From the NCBI GenBank assembly GCA_030280995.1, contig JASXTE010000015.1:21968501-22032500 (forward strand): a stretch of 64,000 nt of DNA, read 5' to 3'. Each line of letters opens with the position of its first letter. The stretch's first letter is position 1. Below the pieces are notes generated by a model. It was not told the origin of the DNA, ran no database searches, and saw only the letters and a program-made list of their open reading frames with translations. Position numbers and translations under genes: made by a program. Below, one piece after another: positions 36,801 through 47,092 of the stretch. Origin of the DNA: Hemileia vastatrix. Lineage: Eukaryota > Basidiomycota > Pucciniomycetes > Pucciniales > Zaghouaniaceae.

Positions 36801-39730
36801 ATCTCATGGTCTTTGACCAATCCTAGTTCATTTGAGCCATGAGCAAATGCCATAGGATATGATTTAATCAATCTCAATATATCTTCTTGTTCAATATTTG
36901 AGAGTTGAGGACTGAAAGAGGCTTTTTGGATTTCATTTTCCAATTCACCCACTTCATTGGTGGTTCTTCCACCTTGCAGTTGTTCTTCTCTAGGAGAAAT
37001 GGCATATACTGAATTTTCAGAACATATTTTGAATTTCCTTTTACCATTCACCCCTATGGTGAAACAACTGTTTGCAGGATCTAGTTTAATGCCAAATTTT
37101 GTTAATAAATCATTTCCAATAATAAACCAATCACTACAATTATTATTATCCATTACTACAAATTCACAAACTGCTCTAACATATCCATTATTATATTTAA
37201 AGAATACAGCAGTTTTGTATTTGCCAATTGGATTTAATACTGAACCAAAACCCCTCCAGTTCTTTGTCTGAACAGGTTCTAGTTTTTCCTGGTACTTACT
37301 ATCAAGTTTCATTAATGCATTAAGTGAAACTACACTACCTGCAGCCCCAGTGTCAAGAATGGCATTCATTTCTTTTCCACATATGATAATAGGTGCTCTG
37401 ATAGGTGTTATTTTGTAAGTATCATGAGATACATCTTTAATTATTTCAGCTTCCTCTATGGAAGTTAAAGATGTGTCTGTATGAGGTATAGCATCATTCA
37501 GGAACATTATATCCTGTTCTAATACAAATATCTCATTTTCATCATCACTGTAAGATATGTTACTCTTGCAATCCTCACTGGATTCCACATTCTCATCTTC
37601 ATGATTACTAGGTTCAGAATTCTGTGAGGTTTCAATAACATTTATTCTTTTCTTACACGTGTGACCTTTAACCCAAGGTTCATTACATTTGTAACAAGTG
37701 TTATTTTCTTGTCTCTTAGGGACAAGGGGAGCTGAAGGTTTTTTCTTTTCCACTGGTAACTTACTTGTAGTAGGTTTTACCACTTCAACACTTTGTCTGT
37801 AATTACTATACTTGGTTTCATATTTGTGGTTTAATAATATCTCATTGCATATATTAATGAATCCAGAGGTGTCTCTGACAGTTTCAGTTCTAGCTACAAT
37901 AATGTCTCTAACTGATATAGGCAACTTGTATATTATTTTTTCTTTCCACTCTTCATAATCCATTTTTGGATCCATAGCTTTCATGATTTTTATTAAATTC
38001 ATTAAGAAGACCATGGGTTTATCTCCAGCATTTGGATTATATCTGGCCTTTTCATACAGTCTTTGTTGAGTGATTCTAAATTTTGGGCCACCAAATTGCC
38101 TTTCAATTAGTGCCTTCCATTCATTCCAGGAGTAATTAATTCCCTCACTCAATACAGATTCAAACCATAATAAGGCCACATCTGTAAATAAAGATATTAA
38201 CTTTGAAGTAATTTCTTCATCAGGTAATTTGTATGAAAATTTTAAGTTATCAATTCTTTGTATGAATTGTTGCCAATCAGATTTTGAATCCCCGTCAAAA
38301 GAAGGGTACTGATCTAACTTAGGCCAGTTCTTTTGGCTAGTTTTTGCTTCCCTAACCTGAGGAATATTGAGTAATTCACTTACTTTAGAAAGATGATCAT
38401 TTATTTCATCTTTTACTGATTTTATATTCTCAGAGCCCATGACACTATGTTCATGTTCCATCATTGGTTTATCATCAGAGTGTTTCATAAAAACTGGTAC
38501 TCTTTCTACATAAGAGGTATTATCCTTTATTGTTTCAGTATTTTTCAAAATGTTAGCTACTTCAATTTCTACTCTTTGTAACCTATCTTTTATTACAGGT
38601 ACATGAGTTAAAGTATCATTTACATTTGAAAAAGACAATTTTACATGTCCCTCTATGGTAGCCATAATATTCTGAGAGTGTTCTAATTTACTTTCTAAAT
38701 TTCTAATCTCAGATTTTAATCTTTTATTCTCATTGATTAATTCATTATTTGAATTTTCAATAATTTTTAATTTATTGGCTGTGGTACTCAATGATTGTGT
38801 TAGTTGTAATAATACATTTTCTGTATTAATGTTTGACTCTTTTGAGAACTCTTCCAATTTTTCAATTCTCAATAATAATTTACTTATTATTTTTGATTCC
38901 ATTGGATTCTCTTTTAAAAAGTATTCTATTTTTTCCGTGTCCAATTCAGAAGACTCATTATCAGGGTCAAGATTTAATTCATTTGATTCCATTTTTATAT
39001 TAATAGTATTTTCCTGGTGATCAATAAAACTATTTAAATTGTCCTCATGTAAAGACAAGTTTAACATATTCTGTTCAAATGAATAATCCTTTAAATCCTT
39101 ATCAATAATATCCAATATTTCCTTATCAATCTCATTACCTATAAGTAATTTATTTTCAGGTTGATATAATTGATCATAAGAAGTTGGATGACTTACCAAG
39201 GTCTTATCCCACTTCCCCTGCCTCTCCTTGCCTTTCCCCTGTAAGGGTGACTGCTGGAGCCCTGCTGTTGAGGATTGTTGTAGTTTTGGGAGTACCAATC
39301 CCATTTCCATTGGCTTACTGTAATTTTTTGGTTCTCCTCTTGGGCTGGAGGTGTTGCTATGGAATTGTTGGGTGCCACTGTTGGTGGTTGAGTCTTTATG
39401 TCCACTAGAGCTTGGTTGACCTCTATGAAACCTTGAGCTGCTCTCTTTTCCAGATTGTTGATCTGGTCCACTATATTGTTGACTCTTATTGTCAAGGTGT
39501 TCAGTAGGGTGGATAGGGAGTGAACTTGTTCTTGTAAAGTATTTTTTGTTTTCTTTATTGAAACCTGCTTTAAAAGCTTTTCCCTTTCCTCCAGAGACAT
39601 TGACGGAGTGTTGTTGATTATGGGAGAGTCCTGGCCCTCCATTTGAATGTCCTGTAACAGGTCTTTCAGCTCTAGGTCTTAAGTTATAAGGTTTTACCTT
39701 ATTACTTACAATGTCATTGTTGTCACACAT
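33857..39730 (-). CDS. Gag-Pol polyprotein of a Ty3/gypsy chromovirus
   Basis: A single 1957-aa frame. In order: a Gly/Ser/Gln-rich, basic N-terminus; a coiled coil (about residues 290-360); a Gag core (about 470-630); a zinc knuckle (CYKCNEPWVKGHTC, near 677); a protease with DTGA near 791; RT with YIDD near 1145; RNase H with YTDAS near 1290; an integrase with an HHCC zinc region (HDDILAGHF to CQKSKR, about 1525-1580) and the D,D-35-E core, ending near TDGLAERMIQ (about 1690); a basic RRGRPKK patch; and a C-terminal chromodomain (YLLRFKGKSNEFDKWIPEKE, about 1925-1945). No frameshift separates Gag from Pol. All key residues I can see are present, so it is probably functional. The chromodomain usually targets integration to heterochromatin, which suits its place inside a repeat nest. 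Confidence 0.95.
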   Translation of the reverse strand: MCDNNDIVSNKVKPYNLRPRAERPVTGHSNGGPGLSHNQQHSVNVSGGKGKAFKAGFNKENKKYFTRTSSLPIHPTEHLDNKSQQYSGPDQQSGKESSSRFHRGQPSSSGHKDSTTNSGTQQFHSNTSSPRGEPKNYSKPMEMGLVLPKLQQSSTAGLQQSPLQGKGKERQGKWDKTLVSHPTSYDQLYQPENKLLIGNEIDKEILDIIDKDLKDYSFEQNMLNLSLHEDNLNSFIDHQENTINIKMESNELNLDPDNESSELDTEKIEYFLKENPMESKIISKLLLRIEKLEEFSKESNINTENVLLQLTQSLSTTANKLKIIENSNNELINENKRLKSEIRNLESKLEHSQNIMATIEGHVKLSFSNVNDTLTHVPVIKDRLQRVEIEVANILKNTETIKDNTSYVERVPVFMKHSDDKPMMEHEHSVMGSENIKSVKDEINDHLSKVSELLNIPQVREAKTSQKNWPKLDQYPSFDGDSKSDWQQFIQRIDNLKFSYKLPDEEITSKLISLFTDVALLWFESVLSEGINYSWNEWKALIERQFGGPKFRITQQRLYEKARYNPNAGDKPMVFLMNLIKIMKAMDPKMDYEEWKEKIIYKLPISVRDIIVARTETVRDTSGFINICNEILLNHKYETKYSNYRQSVEVVKPTTSKLPVEKKKPSAPLVPKRQENNTCYKCNEPWVKGHTCKKRINVIETSQNSEPSNHEDENVESSEDCKSNISYSDDENEIFVLEQDIMFLNDAIPHTDTSLTSIEEAEIIKDVSHDTYKITPIRAPIIICGKEMNAILDTGAAGSVVSLNALMKLDSKYQEKLEPVQTKNWRGFGSVLNPIGKYKTAVFFKYNNGYVRAVCEFVVMDNNNCSDWFIIGNDLLTKFGIKLDPANSCFTIGVNGKRKFKICSENSVYAISPREEQLQGGRTTNEVGELENEIQKASFSPQLSNIEQEDILRLIKSYPMAFAHGSNELGLVKDHEMKISLSCDLDNIPGSLKKKPYPASPAKRKDIEDNIKLLLEMGIVEKVDTTPKYCVISPVLISYEKDKARLCGDYRALNTYTVDDIYPLPRIASIHATLQGAKYISCLDGNKGYHQIPVERNSQNYLLITTHMGIYKYVRMPFGPKNAPSVFQKLMDSVFHQEMVEGWLLVYIDDIIVFSKTYDEHLNHLKRVFQKMDEINMTIALKKCKFGFQSLKVLGHVVSGLQICVDQNKVAAIKNIGIPKNVKEVQSFLGMCGYYRQYIKNYQSIAAPLTTLIRKNEAFIWNNERQHAFNKLKECLMSAPILGLPDFTLPFILYTDASFIGLGAALQQKQIINGKLSEVVICYISRTLRKTELRYGATQLECLAVVWALEKLHYYLEDQKFKLITDCSAVKSLLNMKTPNRHMFRWQLAVQEYRGRMTITHRAGTLHSNVDLLSRSPLPNDADNPAYVPENEVIHIFGIYIVDLEEEFMQTILENYSSDKDLSKLSTILNDPTNASMSALIKTLPPKYKNALEKGKLSIEDGYIYYRKKLSNVIVIPPSMKELMLSTCHDDILAGHFDFNKTLTRVKNTAWWINMKEDVQKYIETCDSCQKSKRLTGKRAGLLQQIEQPKAPWEIINMDFVTGLPLAGKESFNSCWVIVDRLTKMCKFIPTHKEVSAKDLALLWWTQMMNTAGFPKAIISDRDPKFTSEFWTSLMEVSGCQLKLSTAHHPQTDGLAERMIQTLEDMIRRYCAFGLEYKDNEKFTHDWVTLIPGLEFAYNSTTHSVTEKKPFELWLGYVPNTPVNLLNKLPRLDIHPGTKSFIHMQQMCRKHAEECIQKAFEYEKKRWDKSHKEFEFKKGDEVLISTLHFNLQGNVKLKDPFVGPFLVNKMVGNNAVEVILYAPYDRKHPVFPISLLKPNHANDPDLFPKRRGRPKKQPEEIVEKAEIEKILKKRILTKEKGTEYLLRFKGKSNEFDKWIPEKEISNLSTLLKKFKQK

Positions 39731-40384
39731 TTTTACGTGGAATTTAAAGAATTGAAAGTTTAGATATGAAAACTTTAAAAAGGAGTTTTATCAGTATTTA
39801 TCAATACCACTGAAGACAATTTTATTGCTTACTTATTGGTATGAAGTGAATATTTAAGTGCCAAAAGTCAAATATGCTTTTATGTGGTCACTTAATTTAA
39901 CTGGTCTACAATATGTAGCCGTGTTTTTATATTCAAAAGAAAACAACTGTCAGTATGATTCTTTCTAAATATTTAATGAATTTTACAAACCAATAAAAGA
40001 AAAGATTAAGAGTCCTGTTAAAAGAAAACAATTAATCAGTTTAATTGGTTTATTATCTGAAAAGATCACAAATTTAATTGGTCTATTGACAGACTCCCAC
40101 TAAGAACAATTATATGTTAAATTAGTGGTAAAAAATTTTATCTGCAAAGATCTCAAATTTAATTGGTCTATTGACAGACCCACTAATAACAATTATAAGT
40201 TAAATTAGTGGTAAAATTGTTGATTCAATATCACAATTTTATAATATAACAGGGCTTCTTTTTCTGAAATCACTATATAAGTGACCCCAACCTGTTGTAA
40301 TTATCCAAATATTTCTATAGGGATATTATTTACGTGCACCTTCTTTTGAAAATTTCACTTACAGGATTATAACAGAATTCTTGA

Positions 40385-40397
40385 GGAAAGGCCCCCA
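40385..40397 (-). promoter_or_regulatory. Primer-binding site of the intact chromovirus
   Basis: On the minus strand, two bases (AT) after the 5' LTR, TGGGGGCCTTTCC begins with the TGG that would pair with a tRNA CCA end. The decayed family-B element has the near-identical TGGGGACCCTTTCC in the same position. The untranslated leader from here to the ATG at 39730 is about 650 bp. Confidence 0.6.
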
Positions 40398-40399
40398 AT

Positions 40400-41900
40400 T
40401 GTCAGGCTAGGGTCAAGTACAAGGACGTGAACTAGCTTGAATGGTCAGTTGTCTAGAAGATTTAAATGGTCCTGTATGAATACTGTAGTACTAATCCACT
40501 AAGTTGTAAAATATAATCAAATATAAAGGTCTCAGTAATATAATTCTCACTAATCTTGTATATGGCTTACAATCTTTATAGTTGGTAGAAAAATAGATTA
40601 TATAAATTCAGATACTATTCAAAAGTCTTATAAAAGTACTAATTGATATGTATTGTAATTGGTTTGGTTAAATTGGTTAAATTGTAATGATAAAGAATGA
40701 AGAAATACAACCCAAAAACCTCCTCCTTTTATACACACTGAGTTCCCCAATGATTCCCTTGATGAACCACCCAATACACAGTTAATCACGCCTCTAAACA
40801 ACTAATAGACATTCCCATCAACATTCCCAGTGACCCCTGACATAATTAGAAGAGTAATAACCGCCAAAATCCTGAAATAATAAGGGAAATCCATCAAAAT
40901 TAAAGAAAAAGACAAAAAGAGAGTATATGCGTATAAAACAATAATATTAAGGACTAAAGGAGACTTTTTAAGGTTAATAATAGCTTAATAATAAGGGGGA
41001 TTGACTGTAGAAATAATGGGGCTAATCCTGACATTATACTACGTGAAATTCCCATTCAAAAATAACCAAAATTGACTGAGAAACCACCCAAAAACTTAAA
41101 AAAGAGCGTGAGATGTGGGGTAACTACATGCAGTTCTTGGCAGGCGCTTGCACGGGTAAATCCTTGACTAAAATTAGGCGAATTTAAGCGTGGTGATGAA
41201 ATAAAGTGCCAAGAGTGAGGTTATTAATGAAATTAGTGCATATAAACAGGGTCAATGCATTATTAATTAAGCTAGGACACTAAATAAGCGCCTGTCGCCT
41301 ATTTTAGTGTGTTTCCCCACAGTGGGCGTAGAATGTGGGGTAATTATAGTGTGAAAAAGCTAACTTTTCTAAAAATGAAGCTATTCACACGGGAAAAAAG
41401 CAGGCAGTATGTGGCCAGTACACAGAAGCCATTTCTGGCATAAAAAACACCAAATTTGAAAAGTGTTATTTTTATGCATTTAAATAGACAAATCAATAGT
41501 TCTAAATGAGCCCAATTGATCTGTCAAAGCTCAATTTTGATATTCTCAATTTTATAGCGCATATAGTCAACTTTTAAGTGAAATAAAGCGCATTTCTTGG
41601 TTTTTGCATAAAACAATGAATATAACAGCTTTAAGTGTACTTAAAAATTATGTAGCCTTATACTTAAGGTTCTTAAGATTACCCTAACATACTCCAACTT
41701 AATATTAAGTACATAAGACCTATAAAAGGTGGATATATGCGTGTATATAAGGTGTTATAATGGCATTTTTTGTGTATTATCATAATTTTACTTATGTATA
41801 CTATTTGTGTACTCTCATTTATTATTCCCATGTATAGTTCATGTGTTTAGCATAACTTATAGTTACTTTTTACTCAGTCCTGGAGATATACAGGCTGACA
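40400..41900 (-). repeat. 5' LTR of the intact chromovirus
   Basis: 1501 bp, nearly identical to 32172-33672. Differences I noticed include GCCTGTCGCC against GCCTGTTGCC, and AACTTAATATTAAG against AACTTAGTATTAAG. Confidence 0.93.
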
Positions 41901-42240
41901 GCATACATGAGGCAACATGTCGCCTCATGTATTCAAAGTAAATATTCAGTTTTTATTTGTATTTTTTTTCAATATGAGAGAGCAAGTTGCCCACATGCAT
42001 ATATGAGGCAACATGTTGCCTCATGTATGCATGTAAGCAACTAACCTACACATTACTTTCAATATTTACCAGAAAGCTAACAATGAGGGAGAATGCCACC
42101 TCATATTTATGCAGATGAACCCTAGTGTATGTCACATCTGCCTTTGACGAAAGAGTGAAATATGGGGCAACATTGTGCCTCATATTTTGCCTCTTTTTTT
42201 TCTGAGCCGCTGTTATTGAAAACATGAGGCAATTTTTTTC
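41901..42240. repeat. Array of palindromes, right part
   Basis: Directly after the chromovirus, GCATACATGAGGC..GCCTCATGTAT resumes the array broken at 32166. Further units lie near 42005, 42090, 42165 and 42225. GCATA is the duplicated target, so the element entered the arm of one palindrome. Confidence 0.8.
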
Positions 42241-44640
42241 CTTAAACTTTTGTTGAAAAGTTTATCTGATTCATTTTAAAACTTCATTCTATGAAAAAAT
42301 TCAGAGTATATGATAAAAATAAGCTAAGTAAGAATGAAAAAATTGAAGTAAGTAAGTGTTATTTTGAGAGGCTTGTGCAAGGCCTTGTGGCTGCCAAAAG
42401 GGGGGCAGGGTGGGGCACCCGAGGGCATGACTGTAGAGCACTTCAAGTTGCTGAAGTTTTTTGTAAATATATATTGTTGAGTATCTTTATGAACTTCTTT
42501 ATTTGTACTGGAACTTGAGTTCAGTGAATTAAAATCTGGTTTTACTATTTAAAACTTTTTTAAGAGAATTCCAGAGGAAAAATATAATATAATATTTTTT
42601 ATTAAAAATAAATTATTTTATTAGATAGACTTAATCTCATAAACTTACTAACACTTTTTTGACTATAAGAAGTTGAACCTGTGCTATGGATTTTAAACAG
42701 AAATCAAGTAAGATTACAAGGCATGTGAAATAATAGATTTTTCATATACTTTGACTGAGATCCACTTTTATTTTAACTCATTTTTGTGCAGTTTTTTAAA
42801 ACAGGACTTTAAAGTAAGAGCATATTCCAGGCCCTTCAGATCCTGCATTTTTATTTCAATACTAGATAATAGAAACATGAGAAAATTACTGGATGTATTT
42901 ATGTGTCCATAAGCATTTTTCACAAGTCAAAAATTTGGTTTCTTCTTTTGTAAAAGTGGAAGTTTCAGTATTTTTTTACTTTTCAATTTTTCCTAATCTA
43001 TTCTTTTAATTTGGGAGAAAACCTTAATTCATATTTTAAACAAGTGGAGTTCAAATTATACATGAAAAAACCAATCATTAATTTTTCAAATTTTCATTGG
43101 TCAAGTGGGACCTCTTTTAACTTCAATCTATGTACAAATTATAATTCAATTAATATTAGCTTCTGACATATTTCCTGATGGTTTATCTCAACTTAGAGTG
43201 ATTGAAAAATCTCTGAAAATTATTGGAAATCTATTCATCATTCAAATCATGTGACTTACTTTTCCAAGAAATGTTTTTAGTCTTTTATAAATAGTAATTT
43301 CTTCCTGAATTATTGTCTTTCCTCTCATAATTAATTTATATTCAAGATGGAATCATTGTATAATTCCTCCCCCATCTGTATTAGCTTACTTCAATTTCAC
43401 ATATCTGACTTCAGAAGCTTCCCAGGTTTTATTGAGAAACCTTTTTCACTTCATATCTCTCATACATAACATATTATCAGGGCTAGGGCACATTCAACTC
43501 ATATTAACATTAGTAAACAGTGCCCTTCTAATTCCCACATCCTCTATGTAATAATTGGCCTCTCAGGATATCAAACTTTATTTTCTCCTGTTGGGGGTTT
43601 AGCTACTAGGGCAGGATTAATCCTCTATATGAGTTGAAGATACATTATTACCCCAAAAAGATACCAACTTCCCCCTACTAATTAATATTTTGAATTTCTA
43701 TCTTTCTGATTTCCTAGTAACTATCTCCCAAGGACTTGTGTCACTCCCCAACATAATTAATCTTATTCCTGACTATAACCCATTTATTAATTTGGGCTTT
43801 CCTGTGAAAGATATATTCAATCAAAACAATTAAATATCCTCTATCTCCCCTGATTCTTTATTTCTTATCAGGCCTTATCATTCTATAAAAGACATCAATG
43901 AAGATTTTTTGCACAGAGGAAGGTGAAAAACATGTCAATGAGAAACTTTTCACCTTTCAAAAAGAAACTACAACAAAGCATGTGATAAAAATGGAAAGAA
44001 TACTCTATTCTCCCCACACAGAGCAAGTACTGTCAGATGCAGCCAAGGGGGAAGAAGTTAACAGGAGGGATCAATGCAGGGGATAAATATAATAGAGGTA
44101 AAAATACTTGTATATCATTTCAAAAACAAACATACCTAAAAATAGGTCAATCAGCAACTGTGCACCTTACAACAACTATAAAAAAGCATGTGATGAAATA
44201 AGAAGGTACAAAAAGATGAGTTTCTGTGGTTAGGATTAAAAGAATAAGCAGGAAGTAAAAGGAAAGAACCTGGAAAAAGGACTCTATTATCCCCAAAAAA
44301 TTCAAGGAATGTAAGTTTCAGCCAAGGGGAAAGCAGTGTACAGGAGGGAGAAATGGAAGTGATAAAGAGAATAGAGAAAAAAAAATTTGATGGGGAAAAT
44401 GGAAACAGCAAGAAGAGGCTTGATTATATGACAAATCGCACCATATAAAACAATAGAAAACAACACAATGTTGACTAAGACTACTAAACTACAATACAGA
44501 GAAAGAGAAAGGTTCACACTCAAAGACCGAATTCACACAAAAGGAAATTTTTTTTCAAAAATACCATCTTTCCCCTCAAATTATTCCTCTCATGACTCAA
44601 GTAAAAGAAGAAAAAAGAGAGTACAGTTTTCATAGTGATA
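42241..44640. other. AT-rich interior of the 26-kb element, no gene supported
   Basis: Short open frames occur (for example 42291-42518 and 43898-44086), with no recognisable motif or clean splice structure. Part of 43340-43870 looks faintly coding on the + strand (TRAGLILYM near 43605) but is full of stops. It may be the 5' part of the same decayed transposase as 44700-46250. Confidence 0.4.
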
Positions 44641-44699
44641 CCACCACTGAGAACAGACCTCAAGAAAAAATTATCTTATGATGAAATTTGTTGAGAGAA

Positions 44700-46250
44700 G
44701 GCAAAAGAAGCTCTAAAAATTGTTGGGCCATCAGGAAGTTCTAATCCACTAGGTGTTGGACCCAGCTCATATAATGAAAAATATAGTTCTGATGTAGATA
44801 GTTCAAGTAACTATAGCTGAATCATCATTAGATAAAATTTTCCCTAATAAATATCTTCCTTATAGTCCGCATTTCAGGAATTTTCTGCCTGTTTTAGACC
44901 TTAAATCAAATGGGGATCAGTTGCAACACCAAATGATTTAACTTCTTACTTGGATCTTAGTACTAAGGATTTAATGATGGTTCAAAATTTTATTTTTCAT
45001 ACACTCATTACCTCATGGTTCAACTGTGTTCGACACCATTTAGGGAAGACTGGAACAAATCTCAAGTCAGAAGAATGAATTTTGCTAAAAAAAATTATGA
45101 TGTGGTTTCTTTGTTTCTAGTTGTGAATATAGAAAATTCTGAAAGTAAAGAGAAGAATTTAATTAAGTGTATTTCCATTTTTGTATCAATAAAAAACCTT
45201 TTAACTTACTTTTAAATCAATGAAGATGAAATTATATCTCTTCATGATTAGCTGAAGGAGTATAAAAATCCCATGGAAAATTTTGGCCACAAATTCACAT
45301 CAAGCCTAATGTCCATTTAGCCCAAAATTTTCCTGAAGTTCTGCAAATATTTGGCCTAGCATCATCAGAGGAAGCTTGGGATCATGAGAGTATGAATCAA
45401 ATTTTAAGATCTAATTCTTTTTATTACCCATAATTTTTTACATTATTTTTTTGTTTTTATTTAAAATGGACAAAATGTTAATGGAAATGTTCATCATGAT
45501 AGTAAATATTCAATCTCTTCTTGAGATGAATGACAATTGATTTAAAATACAAATTAAATATTTTTTCAATTTTGAAAAATGAAAGACTTCAAAATAAACT
45601 GTTATATTGCTCTGTGAAGAATATGATTTATGGCCGGAATATTTAAACAAGATTTATAGAAAAATGTCTTTTTTAAACATTTTTTAAAAAGATAAATTCA
45701 TTGGTGCTTTAAAATTTCTACAATCTAAAATTACTGATCTCCAATACTAAAACATTGGTGGTAAATACTTCTCATTATACTCAAAACAACAAGGTTATGG
45801 GAATATCAAGAGGCAACAAGATTGGAGTTTTTTTTTTGAGAATGTGGAAGTCACTGAATTTTACCAGATCAAATCTTTATTCTAGTTAAATTGAATGATG
45901 CTGTTGAAAAAAAAATAGAAAATCCTTTCTCAAAAGCAGGATTCAAAACATTTTGGTGCTACAATTGATGGTCTAAAAATGTTATTATTACTCATAAAGA
46001 TGTTATTGGACATGATTCAAGAACTCTCAATCCAAGTGGCTTTGGTGGTGTTTTATCAGATACTGTCTGTATAATGTCATTAAGGAATATAGTTGGTGCA
46101 TATTAGTCACCTTTATAATATCCATTATGAATTCAATATATGTATTTTAGACACCAAAGTATGATCTATTGCCTGTTGGAAATTATGCAAGCAGCAATAT
46201 ATGAAGAATTCAAATTGGTCCTAATGATTCAGCTATGAGCAATGTGTCAT
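44700..46250 (+). pseudogene. Decayed transposase, resembles the Tnp2/KDZ group
   Basis: Fragments in shifting + frames include ATPNDLTSYLDLSTKDLMMV (from about 44925), KPNVHLAQNFPEVLQIFG followed by SSEEAWDHESMNQILR (45302-45410), KYFSLYSKQQGYGNIKRQQ (near 45750) and YDLLPVGNYAS (near 46165). The KPN-H-..-H/N-.PE.L..FG..S...W..E..N..L pattern is what I know from the C-terminal part of Tnp2-type (CACTA) and KDZ transposases in basidiomycetes. Many stops and frameshifts show it is dead. It is the only sign of a transposase for the 26-kb element. The assignment rests on a short motif and is tentative. Confidence 0.45.
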
Positions 46251-46315
46251 GATGAAAAATTGTCCCACCAAAGTTCCAACACAGGTTTGACTCAGGTTAG
46301 ACCACAGGTACTAAA

Positions 46316-46357
46316 CAACCACTTGACTGCAAGTCGTCTAACTTTTGACCTGGTGTA
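46316..46357 (-). repeat. Inverted partner of the 28838 repeat
   Basis: AACCACTTGACTGCAAGTCG then TCTAACTTTTGACCTGGTGT, the reverse complement of 28838-28876. Similarity fades quickly on both sides. Confidence 0.75.
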
Positions 46358-46830
46358 AGGGATGGTATGAGATAGATAGGGAATCAAGAAGGTTAGAGAA
46401 GAGATATATAGGGATGGAAAGATCTGGTGAGTGTAGGGAAGAAATGATTGTAAGTAGGGGTTGTGAGGGAGGCAGAAAAGGTGGCCAAAAACAAATGTTG
46501 TACTCTGATGTTTGGCCAAACTTCAGGGTAAACCTATCAATTAAGTTATTGATTACTGACACAGCTGTAGTTAAAGAGTTTCAGGACTGGTTTATGGCTA
46601 TATGTTGATCACCTTTTGTGAATAGAAATATGTATCAATTTTTAAACATACAATGATGGTATATTCTGGGGTATGGTCTTGTTTACACTTTTTTTCATTA
46701 ATATTACATCTGTGATGTCTAATTTTTATAAATACTAGATTTTTAAGTATAAGCATTGAAATATAAAAATTAGAAGTGTAAAAATACTAGAAATTTCTAA
46801 AAAATATTTTATGGAATTTGGTTACACATT

Positions 46831-46880
46831 AGGGGGTGTCAGTTCTGGCAAATCCGCACTTAAATTAAGTGCGGATTTCA
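46831..46880 (+). repeat. Left TIR and subterminal repeats of the Harbinger element
   Basis: AGGGGGTGTCAGTTCTGGCA, then AAATCCGCACTT and its inverse AAGTGCGGATTT, forming a hairpin directly inside the TIR. Weaker copies (AAATCAGCACTT) follow near 46886 and 46950. Confidence 0.85.
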
Positions 46881-47092
46881 AACCAAATCAGCACTTAAAT
46901 TTTGCAAAAAAGTCACTTATTTCAAAAAAGGGTGTCAATTATGACCTCAAATCAGCACTTTTTTCCTGTTTTTTTTCACAACCACATTTTGGCCACAAAA
47001 CATCCCTTCCTTTCTTACCCATCCCTGTCACATGTGACACACTGACCTTCCTCGCTACCTACCCATCAATCCTCGGCACACACCCCTTCCTG

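Larger units (their letters stand above)
32172..41900 (-). mobile_element. Intact Ty3/gypsy chromovirus, family A
   Basis: Two 1501-bp LTRs (32172-33672 and 40400-41900) begin TGTCAG and end CTGACA. A perfect 5-bp target duplication GCATA lies at 32167-32171 and 41901-41905. One uninterrupted Gag-Pol frame runs on the minus strand. The 5' LTR (right side) is followed on the minus strand by AT, then TGGGGGCCTTTCC, a good tRNA primer site. A GGGTGGGCGAG purine tract abuts the 3' LTR. In the LTR segments I compared I found only about six differences, so insertion was recent and the element may still be mobile. Confidence 0.93.
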
